64,000 nt of DNA from Chlamydoabsidia padenii (Eukaryota; Mucoromycota; Mucoromycetes; Mucorales; Cunninghamellaceae): contig JAIWND010000003.1 in the NCBI GenBank assembly GCA_025330725.1, positions 620,001 through 684,000 of the forward strand, in the 5' to 3' direction. The notes beneath the pieces were generated by a model that ran no database searches, was not told where the DNA came from, and saw only the letters and a program-made list of their open reading frames with translations. Positions 34,814-47,430 of this stretch are shown one piece after another. Both the position numbers and the translations under genes were made by a program. Numbering within the stretch: position 1 is the stretch's first letter; every line of letters starts with the position of its first letter.

Positions 34814-36612
34814 GATGATTGGTTCCAAAGGGAGGAATATGTTCAAGAAAAGAAAAAAGAAAGAAAAGAAAAGAGGGCTATTTATCATTTTTTTTTTTTT
34901 AACCTTTAATGATACTTCAAACGCCGATCTCCGATCGTTCGGAAAAAATGATTGGCCTGTGATAATTCACTTTGGAAAGACTGTGGATTACCCCAGATAC
35001 CAAAAGAATAGGCATTTTGTATGTGTACTACCAAACCCAATCATTATCATTTTTATTCGACTTCAAGACATTGACCTTTCCAACATTCAAAGTACTAAAA
35101 CAACATTAGCAAGACTTTTTTTATTATTAAATCAAGTATAATCATTTTAAAAAACCAATTACTAAAGTGTGTGCTAATCTACTGGAAGGATTACTAATTT
35201 AAAGTTCCTGGGTTAAGATATCAAGTTCGGCCTATTTTTCCCCTTTATGCTATTTGCGTGTCATTTACTTGTTGCTTGTGATAAGACCTAAACCGTAATA
35301 AAATGTAAAAAGATGATGAGTGTCAACTTTGTCATTGTATTCTAGTAACTCATCAGCCATTTACCCCTCCTCTTTCACTTACCTATTGTTGTTTAACACC
35401 GATTTATAACCAATAAGGCAATGATGATTCCAGTTTCGTAATCATTCTTTCATCATGAATCAGATCATTCGAAACAAGGATAAATATATTCAACGTTACT
35501 GCTTTGCCTTGTCCGAGCTTGCAGGCATCAATAGTGTAGCGATTAGAAGACCGTCATTAATTATTACAAGATTGAGTTAACTGTTGTTGTCCATTAGGAG
35601 GTGATATATAGGTCGTCCATTGAATTAGAGGAAGAGTGTTAAATAGAGACAACATCTTTATCGATCTTGATTAGTTTACCTTTCAAAATAAAGTGCTGTT
35701 TGTTTCAATACCATTGTCGACTTTGATATACTAACCACGAATATATTTCAAGTGTCGTTAAAAGTTACATGTATGTTGTTGATGGAGAGGAGTTGGTGTT
35801 TAAATAATGTTGAGAAAGAAGAGAGACCGAAAGTTGGGACGATTTCTTTTTTTAAAATGAAAAAAAAAAAGGGAAGGATGAACATTTAATCGCCGATTGA
35901 ATAAATGCTACACAAACCTATGCTCGGCAGAGTTGCATGGTTTATGTCAGTTGTATCAAAACTACCTATTTTCCCACATACGCCTTTCACTACTTTATAA
36001 GATTTATTTACAGGAGTCCAATGCATTAAATGGTTTTATATGTGGTGCAATGAGCAAAAAAAAAACAAGATTAATCGATTACGCACACACTAGTTTACTT
36101 ATCTGATGGGTACCTGAATTTTTTTAAAGCTCAGCTCTCCCCGTAGTAGCAACAATAAGCAGAAACTGAACAAATGGGAAGAGACCGTCAGCTTTTTGCG
36201 TTGCCAGTCAAAGTAGAGCTCCGATGAAGAGACAAGATGGATAGGTTACACCCAACAAGTGTGGTACACGTATACCTTTTTGTTTTAAAAAGGGTTATTC
36301 AGGGGGGTCATGAAATAATGATGATTTAATACACACATAATACATCATTTCAAGATAAGACAGGAGACAGTATAGTTAAAAAGACATTTATTATGATTTC
36401 AAAACCTTTTTATGTACAGTAAAAGAAGATAAATAAGCAGATTGATTAAAAAAAATACAGTTTTCATGGAATACAAGAAGATGATATGAATAAGATTAAA
36501 AAAAAAAAAAAAAGGCATGACACAAGTTAAGGGGCAAGAGGAGGGAGGTAGGAAGAAGCTACTCTATTAAAACAAGAAGGGTTTATACTATACTAAAAAA
36601 AAAAAAAAAGGA
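34814..36612. other. 1.8-kb intergenic region, no gene supported
   Basis: AT-rich sequence between the MFS gene promoter and the zinc-finger gene 3' end. Open frames on both strands are short and low-complexity. A-runs at 36500 and 36594 lie in the zinc-finger 3' flank. I see no tRNA or rRNA structure. Confidence 0.5.
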
Positions 36613-37270
36613 CTATGATATGGTTGTGGTTATAGTAGTCGCGTTGGAAGTAGATTGTTGAGGAGACTGCCTAAACTGGTTCAAAGCATCCAGAGCGTCC
36701 AGTTCGTCTTGTGTTAACCGACCAAGGTCTTGACCATCCCGTGTTACTTGCCGTTGTTGTTCTTCCACTGTTGTTCCTGAGAAAGAGACCGGCGAGACCA
36801 AACCATTCTGATTACTGATAGTGGAGGAGGAGGAGGAATCAGCTTCATCGTTGTTGATACCTGACTTGTTCTTGAGTTTTTGATGAGTTTGAGCATGCTG
36901 CCGCATATTATCGAATCGACTAAACTGTTTGGTGCATCCGGGGTGTTCGCATTTAAAAGGTTTCTATCAAACAAGGAAAATACAATAAATTAAGGTGAGT
37001 GATATCGAGTAAGGAGACTTGATCTATATAATTCCACTACTTACTTCGCCAGTATGTTTTCTAAAAAGAAAAAAAAAAAAAAGAGAGAGAAAGAGAAGAA
37101 GGAAGGTTAGTAATCTGTTACATTGTTTAATTGCTGCGAGAGTTATACCTAATGTGTCTTGCCAAGTGTTCAGATCGTGAGAATACCATATCACAATCAC
37201 CATAACCATCGCATCGGAATTGTTTCAACCGTTTTAAGGGGCGTTTCTTTAGTGTTGTGTGAGGTGACAT
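36613..37270 (-). CDS. C2H2 zinc-finger transcription factor with two fingers and a 16-nt microexon
   Basis: Three minus-strand exons (37270-37149, 37060-37045, 36963-36613) give 162 aa. Finger 1 is [26 protein letters not shown], finger 2 FKCEHPGCTKQFSRFDNMRQHAQTH (each shown here only to name the fold). The linker between them is a canonical TGEKP. The first finger reads S-R-S-E-H-L-A-R and the second S-R-F-D-N-M-R-Q at the helix, as in the fungal Msn2/Com2/Usv1/Rgm1 group, whose members bind CCCCT-type stress elements. The rest is a Ser-rich and acidic tail (QDELDALDALNQF) that may be an activation domain. A 16-nt exon encodes exactly the KHTGE part of the linker. A stress or metabolic regulator is inferred. 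Confidence 0.85.
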
Positions 37271-37594
37271 TTTTGTGTTGTTGTTTTTTTATTTGAGTAT
37301 ATGTATAAAGTGTGTGAGGGTGATAAAATCAATAAAGTAAAAAGAGGAAGAAGGGAGGGGAAAGATACAAAGGATTAGGTATGTGGAAGTCGAAGAGAGA
37401 GAAAGGAGAAAGAAAGGGGGGGGGGATTAAAAAAAAAAAAAAAAGACACGAAATAAAAGGGCGGGAGTTGGAAAAAATTTTCAGGCACAAGGGGTGGATC
37501 TAAGACCTGATAATCAATCAACATATCACCACCATTAAAAGGAGAATGAGGGGAAGGGTAAAGTAGTTATATAATAGATAACTAGATGTGATCA
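37271..37594. other. Promoter region of the zinc-finger gene and 3' flank of MAF1
   Basis: Purine-rich, with a G run (37427) next to an A run, and gggcgggagttgg at about 37459, roughly 190 bp from the start codon. No gene seen. Confidence 0.4.
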
Positions 37595-38713
37595 TCAGAA
37601 TTCCATATCACCAATAACCAACTGATGTCTATGAAAGCAAAGCACAAACACATGACACGTTAGTTACCTATTTGCCGTTTCCCGATTCCTATATATATTT
37701 GATTTACCTTGGTTCATCATTATCCATGCTACCAGCATACATATCATCATCATCATTATCATCATCGTTATCATTGTCGCCTTGGTCTTCCTGCATACTA
37801 TCAATTCATTATAAAAATGAAAACACGTCAGTTAATATACAAAAGAGGTGAATGTATGTACCTTATTTTAATTCCATTTACCTGCTATTTACCGAGAAAA
37901 ATACCATCCGCTTCAATTTCCGATTAAAAAAGAAGTAGTTCATTGACCATCTATGTGTATTGAAAATAAAAAACGGTAGTTAGATTCATTTTTCGCCCCC
38001 GCTTTTGCATAAATCACACTTCAACTTACATATATCCTTCTTCTACCATCGGATCATCATCCACATCAGCCGAGTAGCTATAAACATCGCATTCATTCAA
38101 TTCCACTAATTCATCCAAAATGTCCCACATTCTTAAATGTTTATAATAATTAGTTGCTTGTATCTACATGGTCTCTATCCTCCCCGCCTGCACCATTGAT
38201 TGTTTTTTCTTTCTAAACCTTTACTTACCGATACTTGTTAACAATGTAATCATTCCCAAGGTTGAAGAGAGTGGTATTGACGGAATTAATCACCATATCC
38301 ACTGAAGGTTGTTTACTGAATTGATCCGGTCGCACGTCGCTAAAGTCGTTATCAGGGAAGGCTGCATTCAATGTTGATAAGAGATAAAAGAATGTTTTTC
38401 GAGGTGCCGATTCATCGAGTCGTCCAAACGGTGAGACGATAGGTAGATGGTCATCAGGAGGTGATAAGGAGCCACTCATCACCACATTATACTTGTTTTC
38501 CATATGTTTGAAGAGTTTCTTGTCCGAGCCTGCACTTTTACCTAAAAAGAAAGAATAAGAAGTATATTATAAAAGTTAGTATCAATGTAGATGATTAACA
38601 TGGTACTTACAGGAATAGGCTTCAACCCTTCCCGTCATTCTTGCTTCACCACCGCAATCCCATTCAAAGACAGAATTAAGCAAGTCCAGTGAGTCGACTT
38701 GTAGGAATTTCAT
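37595..38713 (-). CDS. MAF1: Maf1, repressor of RNA polymerase III
   Basis: Six minus-strand exons (38713-38611, 38541-38229, 38131-38030, 37950-37882, 37797-37708, 37628-37595) give 236 aa. All Maf1 signatures are present: the N-terminal MKFLQVDSLDLLNSVFE with GRVEAYSCKSAGSDKKLFK (box A), then FFYLLSTLNAAFPDNDFS (box B), and YSYSADVDDDPMVEEGYIWS followed by NYFFFNRKLKRMVFFS (box C). An acidic tail (EDQGDNDNDDDNDDDD) follows. Maf1 carries nutrient and stress signals (TORC1/PKA) to Pol III, shutting off tRNA and 5S transcription when dephosphorylated in the nucleus. A strong copy of the dispersed GC-box-like motif lies ~140 bp upstream. Confidence 0.96.
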
Positions 38714-38850
38714 TTATGGTTGTTTATAATAAGAAAAGAGTAAGTAACGTGTTGTAGTTTCCTATTGGGAAAAAAGGAGGATAAGGAAAAAAAATAAAGG
38801 AAGAAGAACAAGGAAATAAAGCGAAACTGATCCTATCAGGTGAGATCTAG

Positions 38851-38867
38851 TGCGGGATTTGAAATTT
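38851..38867 (-). promoter_or_regulatory. GC-box-like motif upstream of MAF1
   Basis: tgcgggatttgaaattt, about 140 bp upstream of the MAF1 ATG; one of the best copies of the recurring promoter motif. Confidence 0.5.
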
Positions 38868-39593
38868 GATCAAATGGCGTGGGGAATCTGTGGTTAGACT
38901 CAGATGGAGTTGAAAGCCAATGAATGAGCCATGTTTCTTCTCCTTTCTTTTCACTATCTTATTATTTGGTAGGTGTTACTGTCTCTTTGATTTTAGTAAT
39001 TTCTGCTCAAGCTAATTCCCATTCTCTGTACACATTCGACTCAATATACCTGGTCCTTTTGGAAATATCTGGGCTTTAATAAAGGAATGTGCTCTTGGAA
39101 CAACAACAAACTTTGCAAATGAAGACGAACGCATCCAACTCTGTACTAAGGAACTTCAATCAAGGACAAATCGACCATGTTGGTGCGGATGATCCTGATC
39201 ACTATTTTTGATGGGTGACATTGATTAATCAACAAGGGAACTTGTGGGGAATGAGCTAACTAGATTGTGTGGGCAACACTTACACATATACCAATACATC
39301 CTATCAAACTTTTGTAATCTAGCGGTGCTTAATTACTATGTATATTAGATACTTTATTGAACCAGTTAATCCCAATCCACTTTTTTTAAAAATTAATAAA
39401 CAATTACATAACTGTGTTATACTACAATATCTTTTAATTTGTGTGGTAAGTACGTCTAGTGTTTGTATTGTAGCTATTTTTTTTTTTTTTTTTTTTTTTT
39501 TTTGGATACCACTGAAGATGATTATTTTACATCTACTGAGGGATATCATCCTTTTTGATCGTCATGAAACGTTAGCGTCACGTTGACAGCAAG

Positions 39594-39640
39594 GACGGGA
39601 TTTAAATATATTTTAGCATGAATGGCGGGATTTGAATAGC
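39594..39640 (+). promoter_or_regulatory. Tandem pair of the GC-box-like motif
   Basis: gacgggatttaaatata and ggcgggatttgaatagc, spaced exactly 30 bp apart, about 155-200 bp beyond the UBR1 stop codon and not close to any start codon seen. Confidence 0.4.
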
Positions 39641-39794
39641 CGCCATTACAAATTCATATAATTAACACATTAAACAAAGACATCATTATCAACAAGGTAG
39701 ATTCTCATTTCTTTATTATAAAAAAAGTTAAAAACATCAAACAAAAGCAATAAAAAACAAATGGCATATATATAAAAGAAGATTTGTGACTAAA

Positions 39795-42700
39795 CTAAAG
39801 GGTTGTCCATCCACCAATATCATAAGTAGCTTCAATTTGACGAGCAACATAGATAGGTATATTGTGCTGCAGCCAAAGTTTTCGAATTTCCGAGTAGCGT
39901 TTGGTATTCAGATATTGGGGTCGGCCACGTCGTAATCCTTGATCCACTTCACCATGTGTATCCAAATAAGGAGCATTCATAAACCAACCATTGCCATTGT
40001 GAAGTAAGATCAATACACACCGTTTTACTGATAAAAAGATACCTATATCACCACCACAACTATACAAAAGGAAAGTTAATTATTATTATTATTATTATTA
40101 TTATTTTCATCTATACATTCCAGTGTTGCTACTACTTACTCTAATGTATGGAGATTACATTCACCTTCTTCATCCTCTGAGCAACAAAAGCTTTGGCAAC
40201 AGACAAACGTACCACAAAAGAGACAAAGAGCCGGATCACTAGGCACAGTGCCACATTTCTGACAAATCCGTTGCAAGCTTTCATCAAAGAGTCGATCCAG
40301 TCGGGACGGCAGAGGCACGAGGTAGAGTGGGGTAGGTAAATCCAACACAATTCGGAATTGAGAAGGGTTGATCGTACCACTAAACATGGATCCATTATTA
40401 TTATTGTTGTTATTATTCAAGCCACCGCTGGGTTTTGGTGGAGTGGTTGCTGTCAGTGTGGCCCAGGCGATTTCTTGTAGCTGGATCATTCGATTCATTT
40501 CCCGCGCATGTTGATAGCACCAGTTTTGCACGAGTTTTTCTTGATCCCTCTTGTAGTTTTGTCCACCCATGAGCATATCCGACCACGATGGTAGGCGGAG
40601 CAAACGTAACAGTCGATCCAATTCGCTTTCACCTTCGTCTTCTTCCATCATCCCATTATCCATTGTTGTTTCCCGAGGCAGAGGAATAAATCCAAACTTG
40701 GTGATCATCAATAGTAGTGACCGGCGTAAGAAGGGAAGTACGAATGATTGAACGAGTCGAGAGAGTACACCCATATCCATTATATTGTCCTTGGTCAATT
40801 GTTGTCCAGACTGTTGTTGATGCATGTCGTCCGATACCAGATTGACAAAGTATGCCATAGCATTCTTCTCTTGTTCGCTTATCACCACCTGATGATCGGC
40901 AAAGGCGTCAGGGGTAAAATGATCCCGATTTTCAATCAAGGCCACAACCGTCTTTGTGATTTCAGCCAAGAAAAGCACCCGGATCAAAGGATAGATCTCG
41001 ATTTGTGTAGCAGGCACCATATGTAAAGAGAGTTCCACCAAAATCATGAATGGGTCGTCATCTAGTAATGGGTTGTTTTCATACATTGTCAATCGTTCGT
41101 TTCCTGGTTGCTGTTGTTGCTGTTGAAGTGGCGGCAGGGAGAAAGTCGACAGGTCATCCAGAGTCACATCCGTAAATATTTGCTTCATTCGACCCAGAGC
41201 CAATACATGCACCTTGTTGAGAGCCGTTGTCGATGGTTTTTCCAAAGTAGATCCCGTTGGCAGATCAGACTGACACATAAGACTTGTATATGCGTTGACC
41301 GTATCACCTAGAATCCGAAGTAACATTTGCGTTTGCTGAGGAATCTGGTCAAAGAAAGTACCCGAGAATTCTGTGTCATTGGTAGGTCGAGCATTTGGTA
41401 AACCACGTGTCGCAATTTCCACCCCATTGATAGTGTAGCCAAACATACCCCAGAGAAGATCGACATTTTTTGCTGCTGCTGATAGTTCTTTGGTTGCTTC
41501 ATCTCCACAGACTTCTTGGTGAATGATGGCCAAAATATCAAAGAGTCGAGAATATGATTTGTGAATCTCCGACATGTTGGGTATTGCCGAGTTGTGAAGG
41601 ATATCATTGTCGAAAGGTCCCAGACTTCCATTGGATGGTATGTCACCTGATGTAGAAGAGGATGATTCATCTTTTTGTTGATGAGAAGAGGAAGGTGATG
41701 AAGGGTCCAAAGGTGAGGGGGAGGTTAAAGAGAAGCCTGTTGAGCCAGAAGCACGTCGAGATGTTCGGTCTTCCCCCACCAACCAAGTTGCTAGTGTTTC
41801 CTTCAATTTGCTGGCACCACTACTACGTCGTCCTTGATGAAATACTGGTTGCGCCGGTCCCACAGTTTGTTTGAGTGTTTGAATATGAGTGTATCCACCG
41901 GAATGTATAAAGTTGCCGTACGCCGTATCGTTTGCATTCGTGAGAGGCCCAACAGATGATTCCTTCTTTCCCTTCCAAAACAGCGGCAGTAAGGCATTAC
42001 CAAGAGATTTACACAAAGGACACATGAATTCTTTTCTACTTCGGTTTTCAGGGTGGTTTCTTGTCAGTTGTGTAGAGTGGCGAGAGTCGATGGAGGTGCA
42101 ATACACATCAAAACACTTGATATGCATCAAATGGCCACAAGAGGAAGCATATAAACCAGTTTTGTGAAGCTGCGAAGGGAATCCAGGTATAGTAGAGTTG
42201 TCATCAGGAAGGACTTGTTGGTCAGGCCACTGACTGTCAAGATTGGGACCCATCGCCAATGCATCATTAAATACCTTGTTGCTTTCCATTGGTGTTTCAC
42301 GCATAATATTGGAAGTTTGGAATAGACCGAGGAGACCATAGGGAGGGGATCGTTCGTGGACATCTTCTTGACAAACAATACATGTTCCCACAGGGTAGGC
42401 ACAGAACCGGTGTACCACATCCTTGCCATCATCATCCAATTCATCTTCTTGTTGCTGAGGGGTGTAGTTTGATTGTTCATCCATATCATCACCTTCGTCG
42501 TCATAGAGCCCTTCATTGTTTTCCATGAATTGAGATTGAGCTTTAGCAAACTGAGCCATGATCTTCTTTTGTCGTTCCCGTGCAGCCTGTTTCTTCTTTT
42601 CGTACTCAGAGGTTTCACCAGCTTGACCATCACCACCTTCAGCACCACCAGGTTGAGAAGAGTTGGTATTACTGTTGCTATTGCTCCGCCATTGTTGTAC

Positions 42701-45700
42701 CGCATCCCTTGTAAGATCAAACCCTTGAGTTTCGAGCATATGGAAGATCCAGTCAAATCGGCCATGTACTTGCTTGTATTCTTCATCTCCGCGGAGTAGG
42801 GTCATGATGTCGAAGAGAGATAAATGTTGTGTCGTAAAGCCGTTTCTGAATTCGTATTTCTGTTCAAAGGCATGTCGGTAAAATCCATCTTCTTTAGAGA
42901 TACAGTGATTGGTGTCCAACAAAGCCAGCATCACCAAGTGTAGAGACTGATCAAGAATAGTATCGCTGTTGTGACTTTTGCCGCGGTCGTTCCAAAGAGC
43001 ATAGGCCAACATTTGCACCATAACAGGCGTGTGAAGAATAGAGCCCAGATGTTTGAAGGGACCATTAGTAATACGACCAGACTTGGGAAGGACAAAGAAG
43101 GCGTCATCAGGTTTATCGGGGTTCGCCTTTTTCCATCGAGATTTAAGCACCAGTTCCACCTCTTCACGATTGTTTCGACTGTAATGCCAAAAGTAGGTGT
43201 CGACTTCATCAAAGCATTCGTCCTTGAGTTCATACCGTCCATGATCATGAATACCGTCGGGCGCCTTGAAGTTTGCCACTTGAGATAACACTTGATCAAA
43301 ATCGGGATGTTCGGTGAGTCGTTCAGGAATGCGCTTGGTGAGTTCAGAGTAAGAAGAGAGACCCAGACAAAGGTTGTGGATGATTTCCCGTCGAATCTTC
43401 TCTTGCATGGACACACCCAAGATATTGCTGTGTTCACAGATACAAACAATCAAGACATTCAAGATTTCTTCCGCCATAAACACTGTTTGCGTGCTGTCGT
43501 ATTGTTCGTGTGTGGTAAGACCCTGGAACCAGTTGACAAGGTCAAATCGATCCATGAGAGTCGCCAATAAGATGTTGGAACCAACGGTAACGAACCCAAG
43601 CTGCAAAAGGAAGATATCAGCATCGTAAGTGTTTTCCCTGAGCGATATTTCACGATAATGATGTGCCTATAGTCATAAATAAAGAAAGAAAGAAAAAAGT
43701 CAGCTTCGATGTATACTTTTTTTTTTCTGAGTATTTTACCTGAGTTCGAAGACCATACCCATTACGGACCCAAACACCTGCACGAATTTGAGAAGAGAAG
43801 ACAATGGTGCGAATAGGATAATCCAATATAGGTAATAATACATCAGGATGAGCCACAGGTTGATTTTCCGATGTTGAGAAGAGACAAATAGCTTCATAAA
43901 ATCCACTAGTCCATCCTGCATCCTTTAGCACATCGTCATCCAAGATATGAGCATGTTCCAGCAAACCAGCCAAGAGCCAATGTAAAGGGTGATGGAAGGA
44001 GACCGCTTGAGACGTCACATTGTAATCGACCACCTCTAGAGGAGCCATATTTGGAAGTGTGATGGTATGATGTACACGCGATTGAATGCCAGAGATGTAA
44101 ACAGTTGGTGAAGTTGTCTTTGGTTTCCCGGTCGCTTCATCCACTATTTGTTCTTCCGTGGGTGGTATATTTTCAATGTCGATACCCCAATCCACAATTT
44201 TTTGAAGCACCCGGGAGAGAGCACGGACCAGGACTTTACTTGCCAAAACACGCTGTTCTCGAGTGTCCAAAGGAAGGGTACCAAAACAATCAGCAAACTG
44301 TCGACAGCATTTGGCGATTTGGAGAGTAACATTAAAAGCATTCACCCATATTTCAGATTCGTATTCCACATGAGTATCCTTTTGGCAGACCTGAGCATTC
44401 ATTCCTTGGAAGAGACCAATGAGATCAATGTATTGACGGAGATATAGAGGATCTTCTGCGAGGACGCGTTTGATCATAGTGACATTCATGATGTATCGCA
44501 AGTCGTGGAATGCATTAAAGTAGCGTCTAGTTCGGAAGGCCCCGGATTCGCAATTGATTCTTGAAGGTAAACGTGCCCGATCAGATGGTAAAAGAAGGCC
44601 AAGGTGATCCGTCAAGAAGAAGGCCGTCAATGTAGAGCATATCAATCCAAAGAAGTAGTAATCATTAACCAATAGATCAGATACCGAGGGTACCGTCAAG
44701 AGTTGCACCGAGAAGAGGATGATGGAGTTTTCGGGTTCCCTATCTCTCAACAAGAATGATTCAGCCAAACGAGCATAGTTTCGAGTAAGACGTTTTCCTA
44801 ATGCAGGAATTGGAAAGAAAGAAAAAAAATGTATTAGTATTAAAGCACATAATTCATCATACCATCACATTTAATGCTACTTACCGAGGATTTTTTTGTA
44901 CATGGGCATAGACGCCAAGGAAGCAATATACAATTCCCGTAGTGATATCCTGATTTCCTTCCAGAGTTTACGATCATAGAGCATAAAGTAGTCGATACGC
45001 AGTTTTTCTTCAAATTCTTTTTGCATGTTTTTGGCCATGGTCATTGTTTCTTGAGGAATTGTCACCGGCTTCTTGCCATCCACCACACTTTTTGAGCGAT
45101 TCTCCAAATAATCACCAAAGGAGTCTTCTTGAATTCGTAGGCCTTGATATTCACGCACCATAGCGGCAGGATCCCAGTCAATAGTAGCCACATCACATTG
45201 ATTTCGATATACTACAGGACTTGATGATGTTGATGCAGGCGATCCGACCATGAATTGGGCTTGATATTGGCTAAATCCTTCCGAATCAAACATATCCACA
45301 TCTTCATTGCCAACATTGTCCATGATTGCTGTTGTTGAATTGGATGAGACCGGTACTGGTACTGCTCTTGCTGTCGTTGTTGGTGCTGCTACTGCTGTAG
45401 TAGTAGTAGGTATAGCATTTCCTGGGTGTTCCATGTCGAGATCAACAATGATTGGAAATCCATCGCCACCATTAGGAGCGACACCGCCCACACCAGGACC
45501 ATTTTCGATACCGACCCTGATCCCAGTCTGTGCAACGTCCACAACATCAGAGACATTTCGACTTGTTGTTCGAGATCCAGTAGTAAGTATGGCCAAAGGA
45601 AGACGCAACTCCCATTCAGCGCAGAGTTCTCGGCATAATACAGTTCGAACTAGAGCATCACCACCAGGGACTTGAGTGAAGAAACGCACTTGACCACAAA

Positions 45701-47250
45701 CAAGTTCTTTGAGCCATTCCACCAATACGCCACATACTTGTTCACGGAAGGTAGAGCGTGCAGGTCGAATAGTTACACCCAATTTGATGGCAGCTAGAGG
45801 AGCAGCAATTTTACGAAGTTCATCGACATTGTTGGAAAGCGCAATCACTTCACGACCCTAATAATATCAAACAAAGATTTCAAGTTAATACCATGAATAG
45901 ATCATCCAACTATTTTTATACTTACATGGACATGAATGACATCAACGATCTTTTTCGCCTTTTCCCAATCGTAGCCAGTAGCAGACATGATAGATTCCAA
46001 AACATGAGAGAAGGCATGGGCTTCGTCATTCCAAGCGATACAAGCATAAAGCTCGTCTGCGCCATCTTGACCCTTGTTAGCACCATCAAGAGAATCTTGA
46101 CCATTCATCCAATCCACCTTTGATTTGTCACGTGAAGCATCCGAGTAATCTTTATCCACCATATCCACATCCTCTTCTATAATTGCTTTGGTATCCATTG
46201 CACGTTGTTTGAATGCATCATCCATATTACTACTGTTGTTGTTGTTGTTGTCATCGTCCTTTGTGTTGAATTTCGAACGAACACCCATACGTTCTAATAC
46301 AGTCCTTTCTTGATAATTTTCCTTGATGACTTCTTCTGTGGATGAGGGCAAGGCCACTTCATCGGGAGCCAAAGCAAATGTGTCAAGTAAAAAGTCTAAC
46401 AAGACAGCCACGGTGTTGTGTATAGGTTTGATGAGATGAGGTTCCACGTCAAAGGTAGGAGATTGTGTGAATTGATGAACCTCCGAGTGTACTTTGCATT
46501 GTAGAGGCACCTTCCAAGCTTCAGGATCACCACAGTCGCAGCAACCACCAGAGCCAGGACTGATAGAGAATAAAACGTCATGACCATCATGATCAGTAGC
46601 ATGGAAGCAAGTTGAGCAAAAGACACAAGTTTCATCAAGACCACAGTTCCTAGGTACATAAAGAGAAGAAGAAGAAGAAGAAGAAGAAAGTTAAACGTCA
46701 TCCTTTTGTCTCGGCTCATCATCGCCCATCTTGACCAATACTATATATGTATGAATCCCATCTATCTTTCTTTTTTTTTTTTTTTTCTTTTTCATACATA
46801 CCTGCATCGGTAGACAGGTTCACCTTTACGGAATACATGCCCACACTGTCGTCCACGTTGACTTGATAAATCTGGTTGAGGGACATATGCATTACTGTGC
46901 CATGAGGGTGGTTGTTGCTGTTGCTGCTGCTGTTGTTGTTGTTGCTGATCAATATTCATATGATGATCCTTATCTTCACTAGTGGCAGTTAAACGAGTTA
47001 AAGATTGTTGATAGTCATCATAGGTGGCGAAAAAGTAGTGCAGCATTCTTTGTTGATCCTGTTCCCATAAAGATTCGTAACACTGTGTGAGGATATGGCG
47101 TTTCGCATCTTGAGTCAACCGGCATTGGAATAAGTCTGGCGATTGCCACAAGTAGTCAGACAAAGAGCGTGAAGGTGTCCATGATTTTTCTGGTATTTTA
47201 TTGTTTGTGGAGGAGGACGAGGAGGAGGAGGAGGTACTACTTTCTGTCAT
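39795..47250 (-). CDS. UBR1: N-recognin E3 ubiquitin ligase Ubr1
   Basis: Six minus-strand exons (47250-46802, 46649-45926, 45857-44885, 44797-43740, 43666-40140, 40059-39795) give 2331 aa, longer than yeast Ubr1 (about 1950). The UBR box (residues ~132-207) starts QCGHVFRKGEPVYRCRNCG, continues CVFCSTCF and ends GGCCDCGDPEAWK. A ClpS-like N-domain (~355-400) reads ELYACIAWNDEAHAF. The RING-H2 region, around 1490-1620, has GTCIVCQEDV, SSCGHLMHIKCFDVYC and EFMCPLCKSLGN. The C-terminal cap has CQKCGTVP, CLFCGTFVCC and YLDTHGEVDQGLRRGRP. Ubr1 with an E2 ubiquitinates proteins bearing Arg/Lys/His or bulky N-termini for proteasomal degradation. Extra length comes from poly-Ser, poly-Gln and Asn-rich inserts. 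A (TTA)n microsatellite lies in the last intron. Confidence 0.96.
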
Positions 47251-47296
47251 GAATTAAAAGATGTATAATTATGGAGAAGGAAGAAAGAATTAAGGA

Positions 47297-47299
<3 letters not shown>

Positions 47300-47333
<34 letters not shown>
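47300..47333 (+). repeat. 34-base A run in the UBR1 5' flank
   Basis: Uninterrupted A run 50 bp upstream of the UBR1 start (a T tract on the coding strand). Confidence 0.9.
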
Positions 47334-47335
<2 letters not shown>

Positions 47336-47430
47336 AAAAAGAGACAAGAGCGGGGGTTTAACATAAAATTGAATGACAGGCACTTTTATTATAGAAAGAG
47401 ATATGCTATACACAAGTAAACAATGGGGTA

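Larger units (their letters stand above)
38714..39794. other. 1.1-kb intergenic region with motif copies and possible gene relic
   Basis: Holds a motif copy at 38851 and a tandem pair at 39594 and 39624. Between 38930 and 39210 several frames look weakly coding (for example ECALGTTTNFANEDERIQLC), which may be a dead secreted-protein gene. A 26-T run lies at about 39478. No intact gene is supported. Confidence 0.45.

Noticed and set aside
34812..35141. Plus-strand open frame of 109 codons beside the MFS gene
   Set aside because: It starts antisense to the MFS start codon, is Lys/Phe-rich and shows no conserved motif.
45307..45675. Plus-strand open frame of 122 codons inside UBR1
   Set aside because: Antisense shadow of the long UBR1 exon; no splice or promoter context and unnatural composition.
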